This document shows positions 23,924 to 30,536 of a stretch of DNA of 34,477 nt, piece after piece. The DNA lies in contig JAXFJE010000039.1 of assembly GCA_034168985.1 (NCBI GenBank), forward strand, positions 1-34,477. The letters are read 5' to 3'. Under the pieces are notes generated by a model. That model was not told the DNA's origin, made no database searches, and saw nothing but the letters and a program-made list of their open reading frames with translations. The translations under genes were made by a program, and so were the position numbers. How positions within the stretch are numbered: the stretch's first letter is position 1; each line of letters opens with the position of its first letter. This DNA is from JALEVB01 sp022768265 (GTDB lineage Bacteria > Bacillota_I > Bacilli_A > Erysipelotrichales > Erysipelotrichaceae).

Positions 23924-23953
23924 TCATAGTTACAAAAAAAGAAAGGATAATTT

Positions 23954-24100
23954 ATGAATACAAAGAAATTAGAAATTTTGCTTATGATCATCGCGGTTGA
24001 ATTAGCTTTAGTATTATTTGGTATTTTCATCATGGTACAAGTATATTGTTGGATAAATGGAGTTACAGGTCCATTAGGTATGCCATTCTTTTTTGGCTAA
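23954..24100 (+). CDS. Small single-pass membrane protein (48 residues)
   Basis: A short frame with ATG at 23954, a good AAAGGA ribosome site 7 bases before it, and a stop at 24098-24100. The protein is a short charged start (MNTKKLEI), one membrane helix at about residues 9-31, then a short glycine- and phenylalanine-rich tail ending MPFFFG. No family is recognised. It has its own likely promoter region with a PerR-box-like palindrome, and no terminator separates it from the riboswitch downstream, so read-through into the transporter leader is possible. Confidence 0.6.
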   Translation: MNTKKLEILLMIIAVELALVLFGIFIMVQVYCWINGVTGPLGMPFFFG

Positions 24101-24138
24101 GAATTAAAATGGAGATCTTGCGATTAAAAAGTATTATT

Positions 24139-24166
24139 TTGTGAAAAAAAGTGATGACTTTAATAA
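24139..24166 (+). promoter_or_regulatory. Possible promoter of the riboswitch transcript
   Basis: TTGTGA (24139-24144), 16-base spacer, TAATAA (24161-24166). Initiation near 24173 would put the start about 15 bases before the aptamer. The hexamers are imperfect. Confidence 0.35.
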
Positions 24167-24187
24167 AAATATATGGTTAAATAAAGC

Positions 24188-24315
24188 GGTAAAAGGGAGT
24201 AGTTTGCACGCCAGTGTTATATTAATCGTCATCACGCTTAACAAGCCGGTTAATGTATTAAATAGCGAGACTTTTACCTGTTTTTATAATTTATGGGTAA
24301 AGGTCTTTTATTTTG
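24188..24315 (+). ncRNA. Probable yybP-ykoY (manganese) riboswitch with terminator
   Basis: The aptamer closes with GGTAAAAG (24188-24195) pairing perfectly with CTTTTACC (24272-24279). Between them are the family hallmarks GGGAGTAG (24195-24202), AAGCCGG (24244-24250) and GCGAGAC just before the closing strand. The same 3' strand, AGACTTTTACC (24269-24279), can instead pair with GGTAAAGGTCT (24297-24307) to make a terminator followed by T-rich sequence. This mutually exclusive layout is that of a transcriptional ON switch: metal-bound aptamer prevents termination. The identification is from memory of the motif, not from a covariance search. The downstream gene is a Na/Pi-cotransporter-type protein. 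Confidence 0.8.
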
Positions 24316-24377
24316 CCCAAATGATATAAATAAAAACAGCATAAAAATAGCTTGATAACACATTAAAGGAGAGGAAA

Positions 24378-26000
24378 ATGAATTTAAGTTATTTATTAGG
24401 TTTACTAGGGGGCTTAGCATTATTTTTGTATGGAATGCAGATGATGAGCGATGGTCTTGAAGGTGCTGTTGGTAACAAGATGAAAAAAGTTTTAGCAACC
24501 TTGACCGCTAATCGTTTTGTTGGGGTGCTTGCCGGGGCACTTATTACGGCAGTAATTCAATCATCATCAGCTACCACGGTCATGGTCGTAGGTTTTGTTA
24601 ACTCTGGAATGATGACCTTGAACCAAGCGGTATGGATCATTATGGGAGCTAATATTGGGACTACGATCACTGGCCAATTAGTAGCTTTGGATGTTGGAAT
24701 GTTAGCACCACTTTTCGCCTTTTTAGGGGTAGTGATGATGATGTTCATCAAGAATCCTAAAAGTCATCATATTGGTAAAGTACTAGCAGGTTTTGGGGTA
24801 TTATTCATAGGTATGGATATGATGGGAGCAGCAATGGCACCATTACAAGATTCACCAGCATTTGTTTCTTTGATGACCTCATTCTCTAATCCGATCTTGG
24901 CCATCATTGCTGGGGCACTATTTACTGCAATCATTCAATCTTCAAGTGCTTCAGTAGGTATCTTACAGACGCTTGCTAGCAATGGCTTGATTTCTTTTTC
25001 AAGTTCGGTATTTGTATTGTTTGGCCAAAATATCGGTACTTGTATCACGGCTGTTTTAGCGTCGATCGGGATGAATAAAAATGCTAAAAGAACTACCGTA
25101 ATTCATTTGTTATTTAATATCATTGGAACCATTATCTTTACAACAGCTTGTTTATTATTCCCATTAGCTGATTTTGTTGGTAGCTTGACTCCAGGTGCAC
25201 CAGCATCACAAATCGCTAATATGCATACTTTATTTAATATCGTAACAACGATCTTATTGATTCCATTTGGTCAATATCTTGCACGTTTAGCTGTTATCAT
25301 CTTACCTGATGGTAAAGAAGAAAAAGCGGCTAGCTTGGATGATGAATTGATGTTGAGCAATTATACTTTAGGTAATTCGGCTATTCACTTAGATTTGATG
25401 AAGCAAGAAGTTAGCAAAATGTTAAAGGCAACTCGTAAAAATGTGGAAGGATCATTTGATATAATCATGACATATGATACGGAAAAAGCTGAAAAAATTG
25501 CACAACGCGAAGAAAGGATCGATGCCTTTAACAAGAATATTTCAAAATTTATTTCTAAGGCTATTGGGGTTGACAGTAATGATAAAAACTTAAGAACGAT
25601 GAATGAATATTTCTTGATCTTAAGTAATATTGAGCGTATTGGTGACCATGCGATGAACATTGCAGGATATGGCAAAGAATTATATGATGAAGCTATTTCA
25701 TTAACAGATCCTACTTTAAAAGAAGTAGCGAAGATGAAAGAGATAACTTTGGAAGCTATTGATGTTTTAAGCCAAAATTATGATGATGATCGCTTATGGC
25801 TTTCAAAGGTAGCGTCTTTAGAACAAAGAATGGATGATATGAATCGTGAATATCGTACGAACCATCTTTATCGAATGAATCATCAAGAATGTAGTGAACT
25901 AGGTAGTGTTGTTTACTTTGAAATGTTGATGGATTTTGAACGTATTGGGGATCATGTCTTAAATATTGCACAAGCAATGTGTAAAGAAAATTATGCGTAA
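24378..26000 (+). CDS. Na/Pi-cotransporter family protein with PhoU domain
   Basis: A 540-residue protein. The first ~310 residues are membrane-embedded and carry the two inverted repeats typical of the NptA/SLC34-like family, with QSSSATT and QSSSASV as the diagnostic paired motifs. The C-terminal ~200 residues are a cytoplasmic helical PhoU-like domain (IERIGDHAMNIA and a second FERIGDHVLNIA). Such proteins move phosphate with sodium, and in bacteria may work in either direction. The ribosome site AAAGGAGAGG is strong. It follows a probable metal riboswitch, suggesting a link between metal excess and phosphate movement. A terminator follows. Confidence 0.92.
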   Translation: MNLSYLLGLLGGLALFLYGMQMMSDGLEGAVGNKMKKVLATLTANRFVGVLAGALITAVIQSSSATTVMVVGFVNSGMMTLNQAVWIIMGANIGTTITGQLVALDVGMLAPLFAFLGVVMMMFIKNPKSHHIGKVLAGFGVLFIGMDMMGAAMAPLQDSPAFVSLMTSFSNPILAIIAGALFTAIIQSSSASVGILQTLASNGLISFSSSVFVLFGQNIGTCITAVLASIGMNKNAKRTTVIHLLFNIIGTIIFTTACLLFPLADFVGSLTPGAPASQIANMHTLFNIVTTILLIPFGQYLARLAVIILPDGKEEKAASLDDELMLSNYTLGNSAIHLDLMKQEVSKMLKATRKNVEGSFDIIMTYDTEKAEKIAQREERIDAFNKNISKFISKAIGVDSNDKNLRTMNEYFLILSNIERIGDHAMNIAGYGKELYDEAISLTDPTLKEVAKMKEITLEAIDVLSQNYDDDRLWLSKVASLEQRMDDMNREYRTNHLYRMNHQECSELGSVVYFEMLMDFERIGDHVLNIAQAMCKENYA

Positions 26001-26004
26001 AACT

Positions 26005-26047
26005 AAAAGATCATGATAATGATTTTTCATCATTCATGATCTTTTTT
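26005..26047 (+). terminator. Terminator after the Na/Pi-type gene
   Basis: AAAAGATCATGA (26005-26016) pairs with TCATGATCTTTT (26034-26045), with an inner ATGAT/ATCAT extension and a T tail. Confidence 0.85.
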
Positions 26048-26111
26048 GTGGATAAGGAAATAGTGGGTTTCAATACTGATAAATGTAGATAGAATTAATT
26101 GAAGCAATTAC

Positions 26112-26771
26112 CTATCCTTCATAATATTTAATAATTTCGTTAATATAGGCTTTTAGTAATTCTTTGTCATTGTCTAAGGCCTGTGATAAAGCAATATATT
26201 CATCTGCTTCATCAAACTTAAAAGAAAAAACCATATCGGCAATTAGGTAATTAAACCATTTTTTACCTTGGTAATACTCAAATTCACATTCTTCGGTTGC
26301 AGGTTCCCATGTATCATTATTGTAATCTATATGACATGTAGCCGTTGTTGTATGTAATACGTCATCCTTATATGTATCATAAGTTAGATCTTTAAGGCTG
26401 GTTACAGCTAAAGGGGTATATTCGCTGTTCTCAATTTCCTCTTGCGTATAGTTGAAAACGCCATCAGGAACATAATAATATCTTTCATTAATAGTAAGAT
26501 CATTGAAATTATAAAGTGTCACTATACGATAATATTCTGAGTCACTTTCTCCTGTAGAGTAGTACAGTTTTTCGGATAACTTATGTGCAGGAATAGAAAC
26601 GCATTCCATTGGATCATGGATCAGCTTAACATCATAGGGATCATAATCGATAGATGTATCTTCAGTAAGTTCTGAAGTAGTAATCGCGACAGTTTCTTGT
26701 GGTTCAATGTTTTTGGTAGTGCTACAGCTAACTAATAACACCATGCATAATAAACAAATAAGTTTTTTCAT
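26112..26771 (-). CDS. Putative lipoprotein of unknown function
   Basis: A 219-residue protein with an N-terminal lipoprotein signal: basic MKK, hydrophobic core, lipobox LVSC with Cys16 as the likely anchor. The mature part is acidic and rich in tyrosine, threonine and glutamate, with no membrane segment, and is probably attached to the outer face of the membrane. I recognise no domain. It is divergent from the XRE-type regulator at 26916; the intergenic 144 bases hold an 8-2-8 dyad, so the regulator may control it. Confidence 0.75.
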   Translation of the reverse strand: MKKLICLLCMVLLVSCSTTKNIEPQETVAITTSELTEDTSIDYDPYDVKLIHDPMECVSIPAHKLSEKLYYSTGESDSEYYRIVTLYNFNDLTINERYYYVPDGVFNYTQEEIENSEYTPLAVTSLKDLTYDTYKDDVLHTTTATCHIDYNNDTWEPATEECEFEYYQGKKWFNYLIADMVFSFKFDEADEYIALSQALDNDKELLKAYINEIIKYYEG

Positions 26772-26837
26772 ATGATTGCCTCGATATTTATATTTTCATT
26801 ATAATACGATATATATAATAAATGTTAGATAGTATAT

Positions 26838-26855
26838 ATTTACATAAATGTAAAT
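26838..26855. promoter_or_regulatory. Dyad between lipoprotein and XRE regulator genes
   Basis: ATTTACAT, AA, ATGTAAAT: a perfect 8-2-8 inverted repeat in the divergent intergenic region. It is a reasonable operator for the adjacent helix-turn-helix regulator, inferred from symmetry and position. Confidence 0.5.
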
Positions 26856-26915
26856 AAATGTTGGTGGCTATGAAAAAAATAATAAGTATAATTTTGCTAG
26901 GGAGATATAATAAAA

Positions 26916-27578
26916 ATGATTAATGAAAAAATAATATATTGTCGAAAAAGACATATGATGAGTCAAGAAACATTAGCCAACAAATTAAAGGTATCAAGAC
27001 AAACAATATCTAAATGGGAAGCAGGTGTTATTTATCCTAGCTTAGATAATTTATTAGATCTATCTGCTTGTTTTGGAGTAACCGTAGATTTTTTACTCAA
27101 GGATGATGATTGTATTAATGGATATGAACAAATAGTTGAAAAAGATGAATTGCAAGAATTTATTATAAAAGCTAAAAGACAAACATATGTGAAAAAAATG
27201 AATAAAATAGCGTCAACAAGACCATGTTCTCATGATTATTGTTATACAGAGGGTAATTATAAATATTTTGATTCATTTTTTGGATCATCATCATTTTCTG
27301 GACAAGAGACAGTTTATAAGGGTGATAGCGTGTGTTGGTCGCTTAATTATTATGGTAAAGTTCTTAAAGATCAATTTAATGGTGATTTTTTGAAAGAAGC
27401 GTTACTGCTTGTTAATGAAAAAGAACCATATAGAGGTCCAAGTTTATATCAAAAAGGTGATTTTACATATACCACAGAAGTTATTGGGGATATGAATTCC
27501 TTTAATGGTAAAGAAAAGATATATTATAAAGATATGATGATATATGAAGGTTTTTATCATGGAGGACGAATAATATAG
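26916..27578 (+). CDS. XRE-family regulator with DUF5680-like C-terminal domain
   Basis: A 220-residue protein. Residues 5-60 form a Cro/CI-type helix-turn-helix (MSQETLANKLKVSRQTISKW, then EAGVIYPSLDNLL). From about residue 78 a second domain matches my recollection of DUF5680: FIIKAKRQTY, RPCSHDYCYTEGNYKYFDSFFG, SGQETVYKGD, LNYYGKVL, EPYRGPSLY and a terminal FYHGGRI. The function of that domain is unknown; it may sense a ligand. The ribosome site is AGGGAGA with a 10-base gap. GATC sites are sparse compared with the housekeeping genes, in keeping with an accessory gene. It is divergent from a lipoprotein gene. Confidence 0.85.
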   Translation: MINEKIIYCRKRHMMSQETLANKLKVSRQTISKWEAGVIYPSLDNLLDLSACFGVTVDFLLKDDDCINGYEQIVEKDELQEFIIKAKRQTYVKKMNKIASTRPCSHDYCYTEGNYKYFDSFFGSSSFSGQETVYKGDSVCWSLNYYGKVLKDQFNGDFLKEALLLVNEKEPYRGPSLYQKGDFTYTTEVIGDMNSFNGKEKIYYKDMMIYEGFYHGGRII

Positions 27579-27843
27579 TAAAACATCATTTGAGAATGGA
27601 GCATTAGTTATTATTTGAGAAGTATTTGCTGAAAGATGAAATTTACAGCTTCATAGAGCTTGGACAAAATGTTGGAGTACAGGATTAAGCCTTGCATTTT
27701 TTTAGAGCCCGATAGAATCATCATCAAAATGATTTTCCCTAGGTTTTAGATAATGATTTTGATTGTATAACCTGGTGTTTCTTTTCTTTGAGGTAGCTGA
27801 AAGAGATATACAAACTTCTGATTAATTAAATTACTGTTAATTG
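27579..27843. other. Intergenic region with no recognised gene
   Basis: No frame here has a ribosome site and recognisable product. There is an imperfect inverted repeat, ATCAAAATGATT near 27724 against AATGATTTTGAT near 27751, which might be a terminator remnant or an old element end. Otherwise I see nothing. Confidence 0.5.
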
Positions 27844-27903
27844 TACGTCTATTAAATTGATTATGCATTGCATAAGCTATATAATATAAGTGCAATAGAC
27901 GTA
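27844..27903. promoter_or_regulatory. Nested operator region of the toxin-antitoxin pair
   Basis: Two dyads overlap the promoter. The inner one is TTATGCATTGCATAA (27861-27875), a perfect 7-1-7 palindrome within the -35/-10 spacer. The outer one has arms TACGTCTATT (27844-27853) and AATAGACGTA (27894-27903), the right arm lying at the expected transcription start. DinJ/RelB antitoxins bind such repeats to autorepress. Confidence 0.7.
27857..27885 (+). promoter_or_regulatory. Sigma-A promoter of the toxin-antitoxin pair
   Basis: TTGATT (27857-27862), 17-base spacer, TATAAT (27880-27885), about 34 bases before the antitoxin start codon. Confidence 0.75.
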
Positions 27904-27918
27904 AAAGGAGTTGATATA

Positions 27919-28194
27919 ATGGCAACCACAACAAATTTCAGTGTTCGCATGGATAGCGAAATCAAAAAGCAATGTGAGGAGCTTTATGGAGAGTTGGGTA
28001 TCAATTTGACTACCGCGATCAATGTGTTTCTTCGTCAATCGCTTCGTGCTGGTGGCTTTCCCTTTGAGGTCAGGTTAGAACAGCCCAACAAGGAAACTAT
28101 CGCAGCCATGCTGGAAGCGGAAAGAATCGCGCGAGATCCTAGCGTGAAGCGCTACTCCGATGTAGAAGAAGCACTTCGAGAGTTGAAAAGATGA
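27919..28194 (+). CDS. RelB/DinJ-family antitoxin
   Basis: A 91-residue antitoxin. The N-terminal ribbon-helix-helix region contains FSVRMDSEIKKQCEELYGEL and INLTTAINVFLRQSL, matching DinJ proteins, which bind DNA as dimers; the acidic, charged C-terminus wraps the toxin. I chose ATG 27919 because AAGGAG lies 9 bases before it; a longer in-frame start at 27868 would overlap the promoter. It overlaps the toxin gene by 4 bases (ATGA). Base composition is near half GC, well above its neighbours, which indicates recent transfer. Confidence 0.92.
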   Translation: MATTTNFSVRMDSEIKKQCEELYGELGINLTTAINVFLRQSLRAGGFPFEVRLEQPNKETIAAMLEAERIARDPSVKRYSDVEEALRELKR

Positions 28195-28469
28195 AACGTG
28201 ATATCGTTTGGACAACAAAATTCAAAAAAGACTACAAGGTGGCGATGAAACGGCACTTGAACATTAAGCTTTTGGATGATATTATCCGAGCTTTGGCGCA
28301 AGGCGAAACGTTGCCAGAAAAAAATCATGACCATGAGCTATCCGGTGATTGGGCAGGGCATCGGGAGTGCCACATTCAGCCGGATTGGCTGCTTATTTAC
28401 CGCATCGAGGACGATGTGTTAGTACTGACTCTAGCTCGCACGGGGACACACAGCGATTTGTTTGATTAA
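28191..28469 (+). CDS. YafQ-type mRNA interferase toxin
   Basis: A 92-residue RelE-superfamily toxin of the YafQ branch, which cuts mRNA in the ribosome. The active-site pattern is complete: KNHDHELSGDW, GHRECHIQPDWLLIY and ARTGTHSDLF, carrying the histidines, aspartates and C-terminal phenylalanine needed by YafQ. It begins inside the antitoxin stop (ATGA overlap), the standard coupling. GC content matches the antitoxin and not the flanks. The pair looks intact and functional. Confidence 0.92.
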   Translation: MKRDIVWTTKFKKDYKVAMKRHLNIKLLDDIIRALAQGETLPEKNHDHELSGDWAGHRECHIQPDWLLIYRIEDDVLVLTLARTGTHSDLFD

Positions 28470-28518
28470 TAAGCAAATGCAGCGTCATATAAGGAACCTG
28501 TGTGGTGTTATAAAGATA

Positions 28519-28623
28519 ATTTATCAAATTAAATGCAACACCTAATGTAAGTTATATTCCAAATATGACTTCTTTAGGTGTTTTATATTGAAAACATTTT
28601 TTTGGCCGATCATTCATGGTGGT
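28519..28623 (-). pseudogene. IS30-family transposase C-terminal remnant with element end
   Basis: Reading the minus strand from 28623, the frame encodes a short tail containing NDRPKKCFQYKTPKEV and a stop at 28552-28554. This matches the C-terminal NNRPRKxLxYKTPxEV of IS30-family transposases. Beyond the stop, the strand reads TGTTGCATTTAATTTGATAA (28521-28540), like the terminal inverted repeat of such elements. The rest of the transposase is missing, so this is one end of a deleted insertion sequence. A long hairpin (ACACCTAA/TTAGGTGT arms) covers the same stretch. Confidence 0.65.
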
Positions 28624-28647
28624 AAAAGATAAGAAAACTATGTTCTA

Positions 28648-28734
28648 CTAATTTAACAACACAATATTTATTTTCCTTGATATATTGTTTGGAAAACGAT
28701 ATAAAGCTTTTACAGTTGTTCTTAAATCAATGAC
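28648..28734 (-). pseudogene. Possible AbiEii toxin fragment
   Basis: Just after the AbiEi-type gene on the same strand, one frame reads VIDLRTTVKAL followed by NNISRKI before a stop. This resembles the conserved DIDTTxKG segment of AbiEii nucleotidyltransferase toxins, which normally follow AbiEi. The catalytic N-terminal region and most of the protein are absent. The match is short, so the call is tentative. Confidence 0.4.
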
Positions 28735-28749
28735 ATGATGTTAGAGAAA

Positions 28750-29328
28750 TCATAGTAGTATCTCCATGTACGTTTTAATAACTTCATAACATCCTAGTGT
28801 TTTGGCATAATTGATAAAATTATTTAGGTTTTTTTCTGGAGTACTAAGATAGTTAGTTATTATTTCTTTTGTCTCTTCTATACCAATTTTTTCTCGATAA
28901 TACACGATGTCAACAACGGTTTTATCAATATTATATATATGAAAGAAATCATTATTTACCTTGATTTTTTTAATGCCTGTATGATATCTGTCGTAAGAAT
29001 AATAATATGTATCAATAATAGGCCATTTTGGATGCGATCGAATTTTATCTTTTTTATAGATAGCAATGTCAATGGCTTGGGGTATAGTGTTGGTTAATCC
29101 ATAATAAAATGCCGCACTAATAAGACATATGACACCTTTAGGAATCGCAGCGTTAACATATACAAATTCATTAAATTCACCTTGGAAATTTAAATTTTCG
29201 TAATTTTTACGATTAATTTTCTCTAGCTGATTTTGCTCAACAAGTTTATTTATTAAATAATAACTGAGATTCATAATTTTAAGATCTTCAATCGAATATA
29301 TCATTTGATTAGGGTCTAGTTTGTTCAT
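28750..29328 (-). CDS. AbiEi-type antitoxin / transcriptional regulator
   Basis: A 192-residue protein like the AbiEi antitoxins of type IV abortive-infection systems. The N-terminal winged helix (about 1-60) starts DPNQMIYSIEDLKIMNLSYY; the central region has GVICLISAAFYYGLTNTIP and DIAIYKKDKIRSHP, and the later part contains VNNDFFHIYNIDKTVVDIVYYREK, all family features. AbiEi represses its operon and neutralises the AbiEii toxin. I chose the ATG at 29326-29328 because AAAGGTG precedes it; an upstream in-frame ATG would add 12 residues. The expected toxin gene downstream is reduced to a fragment beside an IS30-type scar. Confidence 0.85.
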   Translation of the reverse strand: MNKLDPNQMIYSIEDLKIMNLSYYLINKLVEQNQLEKINRKNYENLNFQGEFNEFVYVNAAIPKGVICLISAAFYYGLTNTIPQAIDIAIYKKDKIRSHPKWPIIDTYYYSYDRYHTGIKKIKVNNDFFHIYNIDKTVVDIVYYREKIGIEETKEIITNYLSTPEKNLNNFINYAKTLGCYEVIKTYMEILL

Positions 29329-29468
29329 TATATCACCTTTTAAACTAATATCGGTTGTTATCAATGATAACCGTCATTCATTTAAATTTTAGAGATATTA
29401 CAAACGGTGTCAATTATTAATAGCTGGGATAATAAAATGCTTCTATTTAAATAATAAAATAAATTGCA

Positions 29469-29497
29469 TTGACAAAATGAATATAATTATTTATAAT
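29469..29497 (+). promoter_or_regulatory. Consensus promoter of the beta-glucoside operon
   Basis: TTGACA (29469-29474), exact 17-base spacer, TATAAT (29492-29497): a perfect sigma-A promoter, as expected where control is exerted downstream by CcpA and antitermination. Confidence 0.92.
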
Positions 29498-29510
29498 GAA
29501 AGCGTTAACA
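29497..29510. promoter_or_regulatory. CcpA binding site (cre)
   Basis: TGAAAGCGTTAACA fits the cre consensus TGWAANCGNTNWCA at every position. It begins on the last base of the -10 hexamer and covers the transcription start, so CcpA with HPr-Ser-P should repress the operon when a preferred sugar is present. Confidence 0.9.
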
Positions 29511-29523
29511 CAAATACTCAATT

Positions 29524-29591
29524 GAGGCTGTAACTTTAATTAGGCAGGACCTGGGTTGAAAGGATGATTCCTTTTTATCTTGGTCCTTTTT
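29524..29591 (+). promoter_or_regulatory. First antiterminator (RAT) and overlapping terminator
   Basis: A LicT-type RNA antiterminator, with TGTAAC followed by GGCAGGACC, spans about 29524-29553. It overlaps the 5' arm of a terminator: AGGACC (29546-29551) pairs with GGTCCT (29582-29587), with an inner AAAGGA/TCCTTT stem and a T tail. Active LicT binding the RAT would prevent termination before licT itself. Confidence 0.85.
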
Positions 29592-29620
29592 CTAAGATTA
29601 AAGCGAAAGAAGGTGAATGG

Positions 29621-30448
29621 TTGAAAGTAAAGAAAATCTTGAACAATAATGTGGTTATTGCTACAGATGATCGGTTAAAAGAATATGTTGTAGTAAGTTT
29701 AGGAATTGCCTACAACACTAAAATTGGTCAAGATATACCCGAAGATAAGATCGAGCGGATATTTACTTCAGACCAAGAAAAAAATCAGTTAACTAATCTA
29801 GTAGAAGCTATTCCTCAGCAGTATTTCAATTTGGCCGGCGAAATTATTGAATATGTTGAGCAAATGCTAGGCAAAAAGTTAGGTAATGCCATTTATATCA
29901 CTTTAACTGATCATATCAATTTTATTAAAGAACGGGTCGAAAAAGGGATTTTACCTGAAAATTCTCTAAAATGGGAAATTAGACAATATTATCCTAAAGA
30001 GTTTCATATATCATCAAAAGTTGTGGAGCTATTGGAAGATGAATTTGAATGTGAATTAAACGATGATGAAATAGCATCGATCGCTATGCATATCATCAAT
30101 GCGGAAATTGATAACGGTAGCATGAAAAAAAGTTCAAAGGAAATTCAGCTTATTGATGAAGTAATGAAAATCTTACGGTACCAAGCACAGATCGTTGATA
30201 ACTTGAATGATTTAAATTATCAACGTTTGATCACGCATGTACGCTTTTTTTGTCAAAGAGTTCTGGCAAATAATCAACTAAAAGAAGATAATCCATTGTT
30301 TCAAATGGTAAAGCAAGCTTATAAAGAATCGTATGAGATTGCAAAAAAAATAAAAGCTTATATTGAAAATGAACTTGATTGTGAAGTTAGCGATGATGAG
30401 CTAACATATCTAATCATTCATATCGAAAGAACATTGAAGCGAAAGTAA
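29621..30448 (+). CDS. licT: BglG/LicT-family transcriptional antiterminator
   Basis: A 275-residue RNA-binding antiterminator. The N-terminal CAT domain (about 1-57) starts KVKKILNNNVVIA, then two PTS-regulation domains follow (about 65-170 and 171-275) with the conserved histidines in LTDHINF, AMHIINAE, ITHVRFF and IIHIERTL. PTS proteins phosphorylate these to couple activity to sugar supply. I chose the TTG at 29621: family proteins start M-x-K-K-I-L-N-N-N, and AAGAAGGTGA lies 5 bases before it, while an upstream ATG at 29564 would be inside the terminator. Two matching RAT-terminator leaders flank the gene. Confidence 0.93.
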   Translation: MKVKKILNNNVVIATDDRLKEYVVVSLGIAYNTKIGQDIPEDKIERIFTSDQEKNQLTNLVEAIPQQYFNLAGEIIEYVEQMLGKKLGNAIYITLTDHINFIKERVEKGILPENSLKWEIRQYYPKEFHISSKVVELLEDEFECELNDDEIASIAMHIINAEIDNGSMKKSSKEIQLIDEVMKILRYQAQIVDNLNDLNYQRLITHVRFFCQRVLANNQLKEDNPLFQMVKQAYKESYEIAKKIKAYIENELDCEVSDDELTYLIIHIERTLKRK

Positions 30449-30507
30449 GGAAGTGTAACCCAAAAGGGGCAGGATCCATTTACAATTTTTTGTGATGGGT
30501 CCTTTTT
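30449..30507 (+). promoter_or_regulatory. Second antiterminator (RAT) and terminator before the PTS gene
   Basis: Directly after the licT stop comes a second RAT (about 30449-30477) sharing the TGTAAC...GGCAGGA(T/C)CC pattern with the first. Its 3' part overlaps a terminator: AGGATCCAT (30471-30479) with ATGGGTCCT (30495-30503), one G-U pair, then T5. It adds a second LicT-controlled gate. Confidence 0.85.
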
Positions 30508-30536
30508 GTTTATTAATATCAATTAGGGAGAATAAG

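Noticed and set aside
24141..24329. A 62-residue open frame on the plus strand
   Set aside because: It runs through the riboswitch-like aptamer and terminator; no ribosome site, and the RNA structure explains the sequence better.
26047..26055. TGTGGATAA, a perfect DnaA box on the minus strand
   Set aside because: It is a single copy in a terminator tail; a 9-base match is not rare at this length and there is no cluster to suggest an origin.
27579..27843. Possible transposase remnant before the toxin-antitoxin pair
   Set aside because: I read the frames for known transposase motifs and found none convincing.
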